NCBI RefSeq assembly: GCF_039538145.1 | Contig: NZ_BAABBV010000001.1 | Location: 1,860,001-1,924,000 of the forward strand | Origin: Gryllotalpicola daejeonensis | GTDB taxonomy: Bacteria > Actinomycetota > Actinomycetes > Actinomycetales > Microbacteriaceae | DNA: 64,000 nt | Direction of reading: 5' to 3' | Notes under the pieces: model-generated | The model's input: the letters and a program-made list of their open reading frames with translations, nothing else | The model's database searches: none | Told to the model about the DNA's origin: nothing | Made by a program: the position numbers and the translations under genes | Shown here: positions 50,923 through 59,453 of the stretch, one piece after another | Numbering within the stretch: the first letter of the stretch is position 1 | Layout: the number at the start of each line of letters is the position of its first letter

Positions 50923-51753
50923 CGAGGGATGCTTCGCCTCGCGGATCATCCGCTCGATGACCTCGAGCACCTGCTCCCAGTTCCGGTCGACCAGCCCGGG
51001 GTCGATGCGGAGCACGCGGATGCCCCGCGCCTCGGTTCCGAGGTCGCGGCGGTGATCGGCTTCGAGGGTCTCCTTGTGCTGCGCACCGTCGGTCTCGACG
51101 GCGAGCACTCCGTCGACCAGGTTGTCGAGATGGCCGACGCCCTCGACGTAGAACTGAGGGGTGACGACGTGGCCGGCGCGCCGCAGCCACAGCCGCACCT
51201 TCGTCTCGTAGCCCGACTGGGCGCGGAACTCGGTGTCGACTTCGGTGAGCGCTGCCGTCAGACGCCGAGGGGCGGCCCGGATCACCGCGAGCGCCTGGGC
51301 GCGCGAGATCTTCCGCAGGTGCACCGCCGACTCGATGGCCGCGATGAGGTCGTCGGGCGGCAGGCAGCGCATCGCGCAGAACAGCGCCTCGCGCACCGTC
51401 ACGCGGGTGCGGCTGCGGCCGGGGAACCGGATGCGATCCCAGTGGATTCTGGGTCGGAGCCCTTTCGCCCGCACTCGCGCCGGAACATGCCGGTCGCCTC
51501 GCTGCGCGCGCAGGTGCAACCCACGATGGTGGCCGGTCCAGATGCCCTCTGCGCGAAGCACGCTGATGCAGTCCAGGCGCGCACCGCAGGCGACGGCGAG
51601 GCGCTCCGGCTGCTCGAGGTGCGCACACGCGAACGTGCCACGGCGGGGCTTATAGGCAATCGCAAGCAACTGCGCTCGGTCTCTCCGGCCGAGGCCCGCG
51701 TTCCGCAGTTCAGCCGTGGTGGCCACGTGGCCGAGATCGCACAGGACAGACAC
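50881..51753 (-). CDS. DUF559 endonuclease-like protein with AbiEi-like N-terminus
   Basis: A 290-aa protein. The N-terminal region (LCDLGHVATTAELRNAGLGRRDRAQLLA) resembles the winged helix of AbiEi-type antitoxin domains. The C-terminal part has the Vsr/PD-(D/E)XK-like pattern HLDNLVDGVLAVETDGAQHKE followed by RGIRVLRI. Such proteins are common singletons in actinobacteria; their function is unproven. No partner toxin lies next to it. GTG at 51753 gives the natural N-terminus. Confidence 0.75.
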   Translation of the reverse strand: MSVLCDLGHVATTAELRNAGLGRRDRAQLLAIAYKPRRGTFACAHLEQPERLAVACGARLDCISVLRAEGIWTGHHRGLHLRAQRGDRHVPARVRAKGLRPRIHWDRIRFPGRSRTRVTVREALFCAMRCLPPDDLIAAIESAVHLRKISRAQALAVIRAAPRRLTAALTEVDTEFRAQSGYETKVRLWLRRAGHVVTPQFYVEGVGHLDNLVDGVLAVETDGAQHKETLEADHRRDLGTEARGIRVLRIDPGLVDRNWEQVLEVIERMIREAKHPSVTDSVRKRRKAHE

Positions 51754-51796
51754 GCAGTCAGGGTGGCCTGCCGGGCGGGTCCACGGGCCGCTGGCG

Positions 51797-51882
51797 ACAG
51801 ATCTGTGGACAACACGGGTTGCCGCACGTCACCGATCCGACGGATCTGTGGACAACGAGGGTGTCCGCGGGTCACCGATTCG
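51797..51882. repeat. Two 43-bp direct repeats, each with a TTGTCCACA word
   Basis: Units 51797-51839 and 51840-51882 match at 35 of 43 positions. Each contains TGTGGACAA (51804-51812 and 51847-51855), the reverse complement of TTGTCCACA, the DnaA-box form typical of high-GC actinobacteria. Confidence 0.75.
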
Positions 51883-51936
51883 GTCGAAACGGGCTCGGCG
51901 AAGCATCCCTCGGGCTCTCCAATCCGAATCGGTGAC
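51871..51936. repeat. Inverted repeat GTCACCGATTCGG, 5' side of the DUF559 gene
   Basis: GTCACCGATTCGG (51871-51883) and CCGAATCGGTGAC (51924-51936) are a perfect 13-bp pair with a 40-nt loop. It matches the pair at 50856-50922. Confidence 0.7.
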
Positions 51937-51976
51937 TTGCGGAACTTGGGTGGCGGACTATCGGCCCGAGGAATCT

Positions 51977-52056
51977 GACCCCACAGCCCATAAATCGACC
52001 CCACAGCCCATAAATCGACCCCACGGCCCAAAGATCGGCCCCACAGCCGCACAATC
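51977..52056. repeat. Four 20-bp tandem repeats (iteron-like)
   Basis: GACCCCACAGCCCATAAATC at 51977 and 51997 (identical), then diverged copies at 52017 and 52037. There is no spacer DNA between them. Confidence 0.85.
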
Positions 52057-52078
52057 AGGGGAAACCCCGAGGGCGCAG

Positions 52079-52130
52079 ACGCGATATATCGTGTTACCTT
52101 GATCGCATCATCAGTCACGATATATCGCGT
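52079..52130 (+). promoter_or_regulatory. Promoter with twin palindromic operators of the DUF4097-padR operon
   Basis: ACGCGATATATCGTG (52079-52093) and its reverse complement (52116-52130) each contain the palindrome CGATATATCG. Between them is TTGATC (52099-52104), and TATATC (52121-52126) follows at 16-bp spacing, so the second operator covers the -10. Autoregulation by the PadR protein is the natural reading. Confidence 0.7.
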
Positions 52131-52142
52131 TTGGAGAGCGAC

Positions 52143-52997
52143 ATGCCTGAAGAGAAGTGGCTCATCAACCCGGGTCAGGCGAAGACGATCGACCTCGACG
52201 GAATCACCTCGCTGAAGATCGGCCTGATCGGCGGCCAGGTCGACGTGATCGGCCACGATGAGCCGACCACCCGCGTCGAGATCAGCGGCGTCACCGGCAA
52301 GGACATCAAGGTCACGGCAGAGAACGGCCGCCTCGAGATCGACCACCCGCAGCTGCGGTGGGACAACTTCCTCGACGTCTTCCGCTCGTGGCAGGGCAAG
52401 GCGCGCGCGGACGTCTCGGTGCTCGTGCCCCGCAACGTGGCGCTGAAGCTCGGCACGGTCAGCGGCCACGCCCTGGTCTCGGGCCTGATCAGCGACGCCC
52501 GACTCAGCACCGTCAACGGCGACCTCACGGCCGACACCCTGGTCGGCAACGTCGAGCTCAACGCCGTCTCGGGCGAGCTCGCCGTGCAGAACCACCTCGG
52601 CGCCGTGAAGGCGAACACCGTCAACGGCGACGTGACCGCGAGCGGCACGCTCAGCCGGGTCACGGTCGACGGGGTCAGCGCCAACGTGTTCCTCGACGTG
52701 CGCGGCATCCCCGACAGCATCCGTCACAACACCGTGAGCGGCGACCTCACCATGCGGCTCGACGACGACGCGCCCGCCCGCTTCCGCATCAACACCGTCT
52801 CCGGCGTGCTGCAGATGGAGAACACCATCTACCGCGGCTCGGGCGCCCGCAACTTCGACTACCAGGACGGCCCGCTCGACAAGCTCTGGATCGACGTCAA
52901 CGCCAACTCGGTGAGCGGCAACGTCTCCGTCGTGCGACGCCCGGCGAATGCGACGGCGGATGCCTCGGCCGACGCAACCCCGAAGGAGACGCTGTGA
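52143..52997 (+). CDS. DUF4097 beta-helix-like protein
   Basis: A 284-aa protein with regularly spaced short beta strands (RLSTVNGDLTADTLVGNVEL, AVSGELAVQNHLGAVKANTV, NGDVTASG), the DUF4097/putative adhesin repeat. No signal peptide or transmembrane segment is evident. ATG has GGAGAG 6 nt upstream. It is coupled to padR (GTGA overlap), a common pairing in actinobacteria. Function unknown; it may be a co-sensor in envelope-stress control. Confidence 0.82.
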   Translation: MPEEKWLINPGQAKTIDLDGITSLKIGLIGGQVDVIGHDEPTTRVEISGVTGKDIKVTAENGRLEIDHPQLRWDNFLDVFRSWQGKARADVSVLVPRNVALKLGTVSGHALVSGLISDARLSTVNGDLTADTLVGNVELNAVSGELAVQNHLGAVKANTVNGDVTASGTLSRVTVDGVSANVFLDVRGIPDSIRHNTVSGDLTMRLDDDAPARFRINTVSGVLQMENTIYRGSGARNFDYQDGPLDKLWIDVNANSVSGNVSVVRRPANATADASADATPKETL

Positions 52998-53620
52998 CAC
53001 CCCCGGTCTTCAGCCACGGCAGCCTGCGCCTGTACCTGCTGAGCCTGCTGCAGGACGCCCCGAAGCACGGCTACGAGCTCATCCAGGCGCTCGAGCAGCG
53101 CTTCGGAGGCACCTACAGCCCGAGCGCGGGCACGATCTACCCCCGGCTCTCGAAGCTCGAGGAAGACGGCCTCGTCACGAAGACGACCGAGGGCCGCAAG
53201 ACCGTGTACGAGATCACGGATGCCGGCCGGCTCGAGCTCGAGCGCAGAGAGGGCGAGCTGCGCGACATCGAGAACGAGGTGACCGACTCGGTGCGCCGGC
53301 TCGCCGACGAGGTGCGCCACGGCGTGAACCAGGCGCTCAAGTCACTGCGCGCCGATCTGGCCAGCGCCGCGCGCGAGTCCGCCCAGCACGCGACGACGGG
53401 CCCGACGGCGCACGCCCCCGCACCGGACTTCGACGCGCAGGTGCGCTCGCGCTTCGCGCTGCGCGAGGCCGAGAACGCGGTGAACGAGTTCCGTCAGCAG
53501 TTGCGCAGCGAGTTGCGCGCGATCGCCGCGCGGGGCGAGCTGACGGATGCCGCCGTCGAGGCGCTGCGCGCGCAGCTCGCCAGAATCCGGGTCGAGCTGC
53601 TGCAGGTGATACACCGCTGA
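52994..53620 (+). CDS. PadR family transcriptional regulator
   Basis: A 208-aa regulator. The winged helix is LLSLLQDAPKHGYELIQALEQRFGG, then SAGTIYPRLSKLEEDGLV and RKTVYEITDAGR. The C-terminal part is long and helical (about residues 95-208), typical of PadR-s2 types with a coiled-coil dimerisation arm. AAGGAG precedes GTG at 52994. Its probable target is the twin CGATATATCG operator just upstream of the operon. Confidence 0.9.
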   Translation: MTPPVFSHGSLRLYLLSLLQDAPKHGYELIQALEQRFGGTYSPSAGTIYPRLSKLEEDGLVTKTTEGRKTVYEITDAGRLELERREGELRDIENEVTDSVRRLADEVRHGVNQALKSLRADLASAARESAQHATTGPTAHAPAPDFDAQVRSRFALREAENAVNEFRQQLRSELRAIAARGELTDAAVEALRAQLARIRVELLQVIHR

Positions 53621-53660
53621 GCGCCCGCTGGGAGGTATCCCGACATGCAGACACGCGGTT

Positions 53661-53688
53661 TTGATAGGTGATTCCCCACGACTAAAGT
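53661..53688 (+). promoter_or_regulatory. Promoter TTGATA-N16-TAAAGT
   Basis: TTGATA (53661-53666), 16 bp, TAAAGT (53683-53688), then 8 nt to GTG at 53697. This implies a leaderless transcript and rules out the upstream TTG at 53661 as start. Confidence 0.6.
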
Positions 53689-53696
53689 TGCCGCTC

Positions 53697-55898
53697 GTGA
53701 CAAACGAGGCTAAGACCTCAACCAACGAGGCATTCTCTGCCAAGCGCTGGTTGATCGGCGAGCCGCTCGCGAGCGAGAAGCTCGAGGGCCAGCTGCTCCC
53801 GAAGCGTCTTGCGCTACCCATCTTCGCGTCCGACGCGCTCTCCTCGGTGGCCTACGGCCCGCAGGAGCTGATGCTGATCCTGCTCGCGGGGGGTGTGTCG
53901 TTCCTCGCCTTCTCACCGTGGATCGCCGTCGCGGTCGTGGTCGTCCTTGTCACGGTCGTCGCCTCGTACCGCCAGCTGATCAAGGCGTACCCCTCGGGCG
54001 GCGGTGACTTCGAGGTCGCCCACAAGAACCTCGGCGAGAAGGCGGGCCTGATCGTCGCAGCCGCCCTGCTCACCGACTATGTGCTGACGGTCGCCGTGTC
54101 GGTCGCCTCCGGTGTCGACAACATCATCTCGGCCGTGCCGATGCTGCACGAGTTCCGAGTCGAGCTCTCGATCGTGTTCGTCGCGCTGATCGCCATCGTC
54201 AATCTGCGCGGCGTGCGCGAGGCGAGCAAGGCCTTCGCGATTCCGACCTATGTCTTCGCGGCCAGCATCGCCGTCATGGTGATCACGGCGCTCGTGCGCA
54301 CCGCCGCGGGGCACGCCCCGATCGCGGAATCCGCGGGCTACAGCGTCAAGCACGTCGAGCAGCTCACCCAGGCCGGGCTGGTCCTGCTGCTGCTGCGCGC
54401 CTTCGCGAGCGGCTGCTCGGCCCTGACCGGTGTCGAGGCGATCGCGAACGGCGTGCAGGCCTTCCGCGTTCCGAAGATCCGCAACGCCCGCACCACCCTG
54501 CTCATGCTGGGCGGCATCGCCGTGACGCTGTTCGTGGGCCTCGTCGTCACGGCGCTCATCGCGCATGTGCACTACGCGCAGAATCCCTGTGATCTCTCGG
54601 GCTGGGCGCAGTGCGCCACGCAGCCGCAGCGCAGCCTGATCGCCCAGCTCGCGGCCGCGACCTTCGGCAACAACTCCGTCCTGTTCTTCATCGTGCAGGC
54701 CGCGACCGCCGTGGTCCTGCTGCTGGCTGCGAACACGGCGTTCAACGGATTCCCGCTGCTGACGTACGTCCTCGCGAAAGAGTCCTACGCGCCCAAGGCG
54801 CTGTCGACGCGCGGCGACCGACTGGTCTTCTCGAACGGCGTCGTGGGCCTCGCCCTGGCCGCGATCGTGCTGCTGCTGATCTACCAGGCGAACCTGTCGA
54901 ACCTGATCCAGCTGTACATCATCGGCGTCTTCGTCTCGTTCACGCTCGGCCAGTCGGGCATGGTGCGGCACTGGATGCGCCTGCTGCGGGACGGACGCGA
55001 CGGCGCCGGCTTCCGCACGGCAGACGGCGAGCTGATGAACCGCGGCTCGATCATCCGCAGCCTGAGCATCAACGCCTTCGGCGCGATCCTCACGGCATCC
55101 GTGCTCATCGTCGTCACGATCACCAAGTTCACGCACGGCGCCTGGATCGTCTTCATCATCATGCCGATCCTGTGGCTGCTCATGCTCGGCGTGAACCGGT
55201 ACTACCGCGACGTCGAGAAAGAGGTCGAGGTCGACCCCGGCGACAAGTTCGGGTCGACGGGCGACCACGCGATCGTGCTCGTCGGCAAGATGCAGAAGCC
55301 GGCGCTCAAGGCTCTCGACTACGCGATCTCGGCGAAGCACGACTCGATCGAGGCGGTGCACATCGTCGTCGACGCAGAGTCGACCGAGCGCCTGAAGCAG
55401 CAGTGGAAGGACATGAACATCCATGTCCCGCTGACGCTGATCGACTCGCCGTACCGCGACTACGCGCTGCCGCTCGCGAAGTACATCAAGAAGCGGCGCG
55501 AGTTCTGCGGGTCAGAGGTCGTCACGGTCTACCTGCCGCAGTACATCGTCGGCCACTGGTGGGAGCAGATCCTGCACAACCACCGCGCGCGCCGCATCAG
55601 CCGCGAGCTGATGCTCGTGCATGGCGTCGTCATCGCGCTGGTGCCGTGGCTGCTGGACTCCTCCGAGCTGATCTACGGCCGCCGCTCGCGCCCGCTGCCC
55701 GGCCAGGACCGCCGCGGCGAGCCGCCGCGGCCGATGCCGGCCCGCCACCCCGGCCGCTCGACCCCGGCCGAGCGCGCCGCAGCGGCCGCCGAGGCGATCG
55801 CCGCGGCCAACGCCGAGGTGCGGGGCAAGGAAGCGAGCGACGCCGAGCACGAGGCCGGGGCTCGCGACCACGTCGCCGCCGGCACAGAGAAGCACTAG
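53697..55898 (+). CDS. KimA/YdaO-like potassium importer (APC superfamily)
   Basis: A 733-aa transporter. It has LALPIFASDALSSVAYGPQELML, the KimA opening, and YPSGGGDFEVAHKNLG in the first part. About 12 transmembrane segments are followed by a soluble C-terminal domain (about residues 515-660) resembling the USP-like regulatory domain of KimA, which in Bacillus binds c-di-AMP. The final 70 residues are Ala-rich and probably disordered. It would drive proton-coupled potassium uptake. GTG at 53697 is set by the adjacent promoter. Confidence 0.85.
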   Translation: MTNEAKTSTNEAFSAKRWLIGEPLASEKLEGQLLPKRLALPIFASDALSSVAYGPQELMLILLAGGVSFLAFSPWIAVAVVVVLVTVVASYRQLIKAYPSGGGDFEVAHKNLGEKAGLIVAAALLTDYVLTVAVSVASGVDNIISAVPMLHEFRVELSIVFVALIAIVNLRGVREASKAFAIPTYVFAASIAVMVITALVRTAAGHAPIAESAGYSVKHVEQLTQAGLVLLLLRAFASGCSALTGVEAIANGVQAFRVPKIRNARTTLLMLGGIAVTLFVGLVVTALIAHVHYAQNPCDLSGWAQCATQPQRSLIAQLAAATFGNNSVLFFIVQAATAVVLLLAANTAFNGFPLLTYVLAKESYAPKALSTRGDRLVFSNGVVGLALAAIVLLLIYQANLSNLIQLYIIGVFVSFTLGQSGMVRHWMRLLRDGRDGAGFRTADGELMNRGSIIRSLSINAFGAILTASVLIVVTITKFTHGAWIVFIIMPILWLLMLGVNRYYRDVEKEVEVDPGDKFGSTGDHAIVLVGKMQKPALKALDYAISAKHDSIEAVHIVVDAESTERLKQQWKDMNIHVPLTLIDSPYRDYALPLAKYIKKRREFCGSEVVTVYLPQYIVGHWWEQILHNHRARRISRELMLVHGVVIALVPWLLDSSELIYGRRSRPLPGQDRRGEPPRPMPARHPGRSTPAERAAAAAEAIAAANAEVRGKEASDAEHEAGARDHVAAGTEKH

Positions 55899-56930
55899 CT
55901 AGCCGACCAGCCCGAGGGCGGGGCCCTGGGCGCGCATGATCACGTCGGGGGCGATGAGCCGGTGACCACCGGGGCCGCCCGCCTCGGCATGGCCGACGAG
56001 GTCGAGCAGTTCGAGCGCCGCTGCCGCGACCTCGTCGACGCGCTGGTCGATGCTCGAGAATCCGATGGCCTCCGCCACCGGCGTGTTGTCGAAGCCGACG
56101 ACCGGGAGCGCGCCCGCCGTCTCGATGAGCACACCGAGAGCGAGCGTGTCGCTGGCAGCGATGATGGCATCGAGATCGGATGCCTGCGCCAGCAGCTTCC
56201 GGGTCGCAGCACGCGCCTCGGCGACGCCGTCTTCGGACTCGACCGTGAGCCGCACCAGCTCGCTGTCGCCGATGCCGGACTCGCGCAGGGCTGCCGCCCA
56301 CCCGGCGCGGCGCTCGTCCCCCGTTCCTGACCCGGCCGGCCAGCCGAGGAATCCGATCTGCTGCGCCCCTGTCTCACGCAGGCGCGCGACCGCGTCGCGC
56401 ACGCCGGCGCGGCCGTCGACGTCGACCCAGAAGTGCAGGGGGTCGCTCAGGTCGGCGATGCCCCACGGGCGGCCGAAGGTGACGAAGGGCTGGCCATGCT
56501 CGATGAGCCACTCGGTGCGCGGGTCGCCGTAGTACGTCGCGGCGAGCACGAAGGCGTCGACCACGGCCCCGTCGACGAGCCGCCGGAACTGGCGGATCTC
56601 GTCAGCGGCATCGGTCGCAGTGTAGAGCATGACGCTGAGGCCCTTCGCCTCCGCCCGCTCGGTGAGGGCATGCAGGAAGCGATCGAGCACGGCGCCCGAG
56701 ATGCCGCCGACGAAAGGGTCCAGCCGCACCGCGATGGTCGAGGCTCGGCGGGTGCGCAGGCGGCGCGCGGCGGCGTGGGGCCGGTACCCCAGCTCGGCGA
56801 TCGCAGCCTCGACCCTGGCCCGCGTTTGAGCCCGCACGATCTCGGGCGAGTTCAGCACGTTCGAGACCGTCTGCCGCGAGACGGAGGCCGCTCGGGCGAC
56901 GTCGCCGATCGTCGGCAGCCGCCTCGCCAT
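55899..56930 (-). CDS. LacI family transcriptional regulator
   Basis: A 343-aa repressor. The helix-turn-helix is PTIGDVARAASVSRQTVSNVLNSPEIV, with the hinge helix AARRLRTRRAS. The sugar-binding domain has VVGFDNTPVAEAIGFSSIDQ. GGAGG lies 5 nt before ATG. It is divergent from the ABC transporter operon and probably represses it through TTAGATCGATCAAA (57020-57033). The inducer may be an alpha-glucoside, given the hydrolase in the operon. Confidence 0.92.
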   Translation of the reverse strand: MARRLPTIGDVARAASVSRQTVSNVLNSPEIVRAQTRARVEAAIAELGYRPHAAARRLRTRRASTIAVRLDPFVGGISGAVLDRFLHALTERAEAKGLSVMLYTATDAADEIRQFRRLVDGAVVDAFVLAATYYGDPRTEWLIEHGQPFVTFGRPWGIADLSDPLHFWVDVDGRAGVRDAVARLRETGAQQIGFLGWPAGSGTGDERRAGWAAALRESGIGDSELVRLTVESEDGVAEARAATRKLLAQASDLDAIIAASDTLALGVLIETAGALPVVGFDNTPVAEAIGFSSIDQRVDEVAAAALELLDLVGHAEAGGPGGHRLIAPDVIMRAQGPALGLVG

Positions 56931-56978
56931 GCACGCCTCCTCTCGGGCCGGTCGGCGCACCGTGTCCCCCAAAAGGGG

Positions 56979-57033
56979 TTGACACCCGCGCGCCTTCGCG
57001 TGAGTGTTGTCCTACCTTATTAGATCGATCAAA
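56979..57033 (+). promoter_or_regulatory. Promoter region and LacI-type operator
   Basis: TTGACA (56979-56984) is a consensus -35; the -10 is unclear. TTAGATCGATCAAA (57020-57033) is a near-perfect palindrome with the central CG of LacI-family operators, about 60 bp before the lipoprotein start. Confidence 0.6.
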
Positions 57034-57093
57034 TCCCGCAACGGCGCGGATCTGGGCGATCGCATCGACGGGGATGTACGCAAGGGAGTGCTC

Positions 57094-58359
57094 ATGTTCA
57101 GATCGCTCACCCGCACCGTGATCGTGGGGGCCGTGGCTGCAGCCGCAGCGGTCGCCCTCGCCGGGTGCGGCTCCGGATTCGGGGGCAGCAACGACAACGG
57201 CAACGGCTCGGGCAATGGGGGCCTCACCTCGTCGAAGGATCCGCTGACCGTGCTGATCGGCTCGAGCGGCGACGCCGAGACCGCTGCGGTCAAGTCGGCG
57301 GTCGCCGACTGGTCGTCGAGCTCCGGCACGAAGGCGACCGTCATTCCCGCCAACAACCTCGACCAGCAGCTGGCGCAGGGCTTCGCGGCGAAGAAGCCCG
57401 CCGATGTCTTCTACCTCTCGACCGGCTCACTGCCGGGCTACGCCGCCAACGGCTCGCTGCTGGCCTACGGCGACAAGCTGCCGAGCGACCTGAAGAACGA
57501 CTTCTACCCGTCGCTGGTCAAGAACTTCACCTACGACGGCAAGTTCTATTGCGCACCGAAGGATGTCTCGACGCTGCAGCTCATCGTCAACACCGACAAG
57601 TGGAAAGCGGCGGGCCTCACCGATTCCGACTACCCGAAGTCGTGGGACGACCTGAAGGCCGTCGCCAAGAAGCTCACGACCGGTGGCACGACCGGCCTCG
57701 TGGTCTCGGGCCAGTACGAGCGCCTCGGCGCCTTCATGGTGCAGGCCGGCGGGAACCTGACCAACCCCGACAACACGAAGGTGACGGCGAACAGCGCCGC
57801 CAACGTGCAGGCGCTCACCTACGCGCAGTCGCTGCTGAAGGCCGGCTCCATGAAGTTCGCGGCCGACGTCGGCACGGGCTGGGGTGGCGAGGCCTTCGGC
57901 AAGGGGCTCGCCGCGATGACGATCGAGGGCAACTGGATCTCCGGCGCGATGGGCGACTACCCGAACATCCACTACAAGGTGGTGCCGCTGCCCGAGGGGC
58001 CGAAGGGGAAGGGCACCCTGCAGTTCACGAACTGCTGGGGCATCGCGTCCGACAGCCCGAACCAGAAGGCGGCGCTCGACCTCGTCGAGAAGCTCGCGTC
58101 GAAAGACGACCAGCTGAAGTTCGCGAAGGCGTTCGGTGTCATGCCGTCGATCCAATCGGCCGCGTCCGACTGGAAGCAGGAGTTCCCGCAGTACACGCCG
58201 TTCCTCGACGCGACCGACTACGCGCAGGGCACCCCGACCCTCAAGGGCGTCTCCGACGTGATCACCGCTCTCGACGGCAAGATCGCCCAGCTGAAGACGA
58301 CGGATCCGAAGACGATCCTCGACTCGGCGCAGAGCAATCTGCAGGCGCTCCTCCAGTGA
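57094..58359 (+). CDS. Sugar ABC transporter substrate-binding lipoprotein
   Basis: A 421-aa family-1 solute-binding protein. The signal ends in the lipobox ALAGC near residue 23, followed by a Gly/Asn-rich linker (GGSNDNGNGSGNGG). The binding domain has KPADVFYLSTGSLPGYAANG, YCAPKDVSTLQLIVNTDKWKAAG and GKGLAAMTIEGNWISGAM. AGGGAG precedes ATG at 57094. Probably binds maltose- or other oligosaccharide-type sugars; specificity unproven. No ATPase gene is in the operon, so a shared MsiK-like ATPase is likely, as in other actinobacteria. Confidence 0.92.
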   Translation: MFRSLTRTVIVGAVAAAAAVALAGCGSGFGGSNDNGNGSGNGGLTSSKDPLTVLIGSSGDAETAAVKSAVADWSSSSGTKATVIPANNLDQQLAQGFAAKKPADVFYLSTGSLPGYAANGSLLAYGDKLPSDLKNDFYPSLVKNFTYDGKFYCAPKDVSTLQLIVNTDKWKAAGLTDSDYPKSWDDLKAVAKKLTTGGTTGLVVSGQYERLGAFMVQAGGNLTNPDNTKVTANSAANVQALTYAQSLLKAGSMKFAADVGTGWGGEAFGKGLAAMTIEGNWISGAMGDYPNIHYKVVPLPEGPKGKGTLQFTNCWGIASDSPNQKAALDLVEKLASKDDQLKFAKAFGVMPSIQSAASDWKQEFPQYTPFLDATDYAQGTPTLKGVSDVITALDGKIAQLKTTDPKTILDSAQSNLQALLQ

Positions 58360-59453
58360 CCGCGCGCTCGGGTTCGATCCGGAAGGGCGAGGCCTCTGCC
58401 GGCTGGCTCTTCACGGCGCCGATGCTGGTGCTGCTCGGGTTGTTCCTGGTCGTCCCGATCCTGATGGCCCTCTGGGTCAGCTTCTCGGACTGGGGCGGCC
58501 GGGGCAGCCCGTTCTCTGCCGGTGTGAACTTCGTCGGGCTCAAGAACTACGAGGCCGTGACGAGCGGCGGCGGCCTCGCCGAGCAGAACTTCGGCCAGGC
58601 CCTGCGCAACAACCTCTGGTACGTCGTGCTCGTGGTGCCACTCCAGACGATCGTGGCGCTGGCGCTGGCATCCCTGGTCAACAATCAGCGGCTGAAGGGG
58701 AAGGGGTTCTTCCGCACCGCGTTCTACTTCCCGTCGGTGACGAGCTCCGTGGCGATCACGGTGCTCTGGATGTTCCTGTTCAGCACGACGGGCGCGATCA
58801 ACAAGGTGTTGTCGTGGGTCGGCATCCACGGGCCGAACTGGTTCAACGACCCCCAGGGCGTGGTGCGCGCGATCCTTGCACGCGTAGGCGTCGAGCAGGG
58901 GCCGAGCGCGCTCGTGAATCACGGATTCCTCGGCGTGACGTGGTGGGACTGGCTGGCCGGGCCGTCCTGGGCGATGAGCGCGCTCATCCTGCTCGCGGTG
59001 TTCACGACGAGCGGCACCTTCATGCTGCTGTTCCTCGCAGCGCTGCAGAACCTCTCCGGGGACCTGCAAGAGGCGGCGATGGTCGACGGTGCGACCGCGT
59101 GGGAGCGCTTCACGAAGGTCACGCTGCCGCAGCTGCGACCGACGCTGTTCACGGTCATCACGCTGGGATTGATCGGATGCTGGCAGGTGTTCGACCAGAT
59201 CTACGTGGCGACCCCCGGCGGCAGCCCCGACGGAACGACCCTCACACCCGCCTACCTCTCGTACCAGGCATCCTTCACCAACAATGCCTGGGGGCAGGGC
59301 GCGGCGATCGCCTTCATCCTGTTCGTGATCATCATCGTGTTCACGCTGATCCAGCGCTGGGCGCTGCGCGAGCGCGCGGTCTCGAAGCGGCGGCGTCTGA
59401 ACCCGGTTCCGGTGAAGGTCGCCGGGCTGCCCGCAGGGGAGGTCGAGCGATGA
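58356..59453 (+). CDS. Sugar ABC transporter permease (MalF-like)
   Basis: A 365-aa membrane protein with six to seven transmembrane segments. The EAA loop reads LQEAAMVDGATAWERFTKVTLPQLRP. GTG at 58356 overlaps the lipoprotein stop (GTGA). There is a roughly 55-residue outer insert between segments 3 and 4 (NWFNDPQGVVRAILARVGV), seen in some alpha-glucoside transporters. Confidence 0.92.
   Translation: MTARSGSIRKGEASAGWLFTAPMLVLLGLFLVVPILMALWVSFSDWGGRGSPFSAGVNFVGLKNYEAVTSGGGLAEQNFGQALRNNLWYVVLVVPLQTIVALALASLVNNQRLKGKGFFRTAFYFPSVTSSVAITVLWMFLFSTTGAINKVLSWVGIHGPNWFNDPQGVVRAILARVGVEQGPSALVNHGFLGVTWWDWLAGPSWAMSALILLAVFTTSGTFMLLFLAALQNLSGDLQEAAMVDGATAWERFTKVTLPQLRPTLFTVITLGLIGCWQVFDQIYVATPGGSPDGTTLTPAYLSYQASFTNNAWGQGAAIAFILFVIIIVFTLIQRWALRERAVSKRRRLNPVPVKVAGLPAGEVER

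Larger units (their letters stand above)
51754..52078. other. Repeat-rich non-coding region
   Basis: No protein gene fits. It contains a 43-bp imperfect direct repeat, a long inverted repeat and four 20-bp tandem repeats, each listed separately. The reverse strand of the 20-bp array happens to be open but encodes a low-complexity string. Confidence 0.7.

Noticed and set aside
50881..51753. AbiEi/AbiEii toxin-antitoxin pair
   Set aside because: Only the antitoxin-like N-terminal domain is visible and it is fused to a DUF559 nuclease-like domain; no AbiEii nucleotidyltransferase gene lies nearby.
51977..52056. CRISPR-like array
   Set aside because: The 20-bp units abut with no spacers and no cas genes are present.
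51797..52056. Chromosomal or plasmid replication origin
   Set aside because: No dnaA, dnaN, rep or parAB genes adjoin it. Two DnaA-like words created by one duplication are not enough; kept only as a finding.
53621..53696. c-di-AMP (ydaO) riboswitch ahead of the KimA-like gene
   Set aside because: Only 76 bp separate the genes, and the promoter's -10 lies 8 nt from the start codon, leaving no leader.
56947..56980. CCCCC-N4-GGGG in the LacI/ABC divergent region as another EPS box
   Set aside because: The spacer is AAAA, not GCACT, and it abuts the TTGACA -35 directly, unlike the three EPS boxes.
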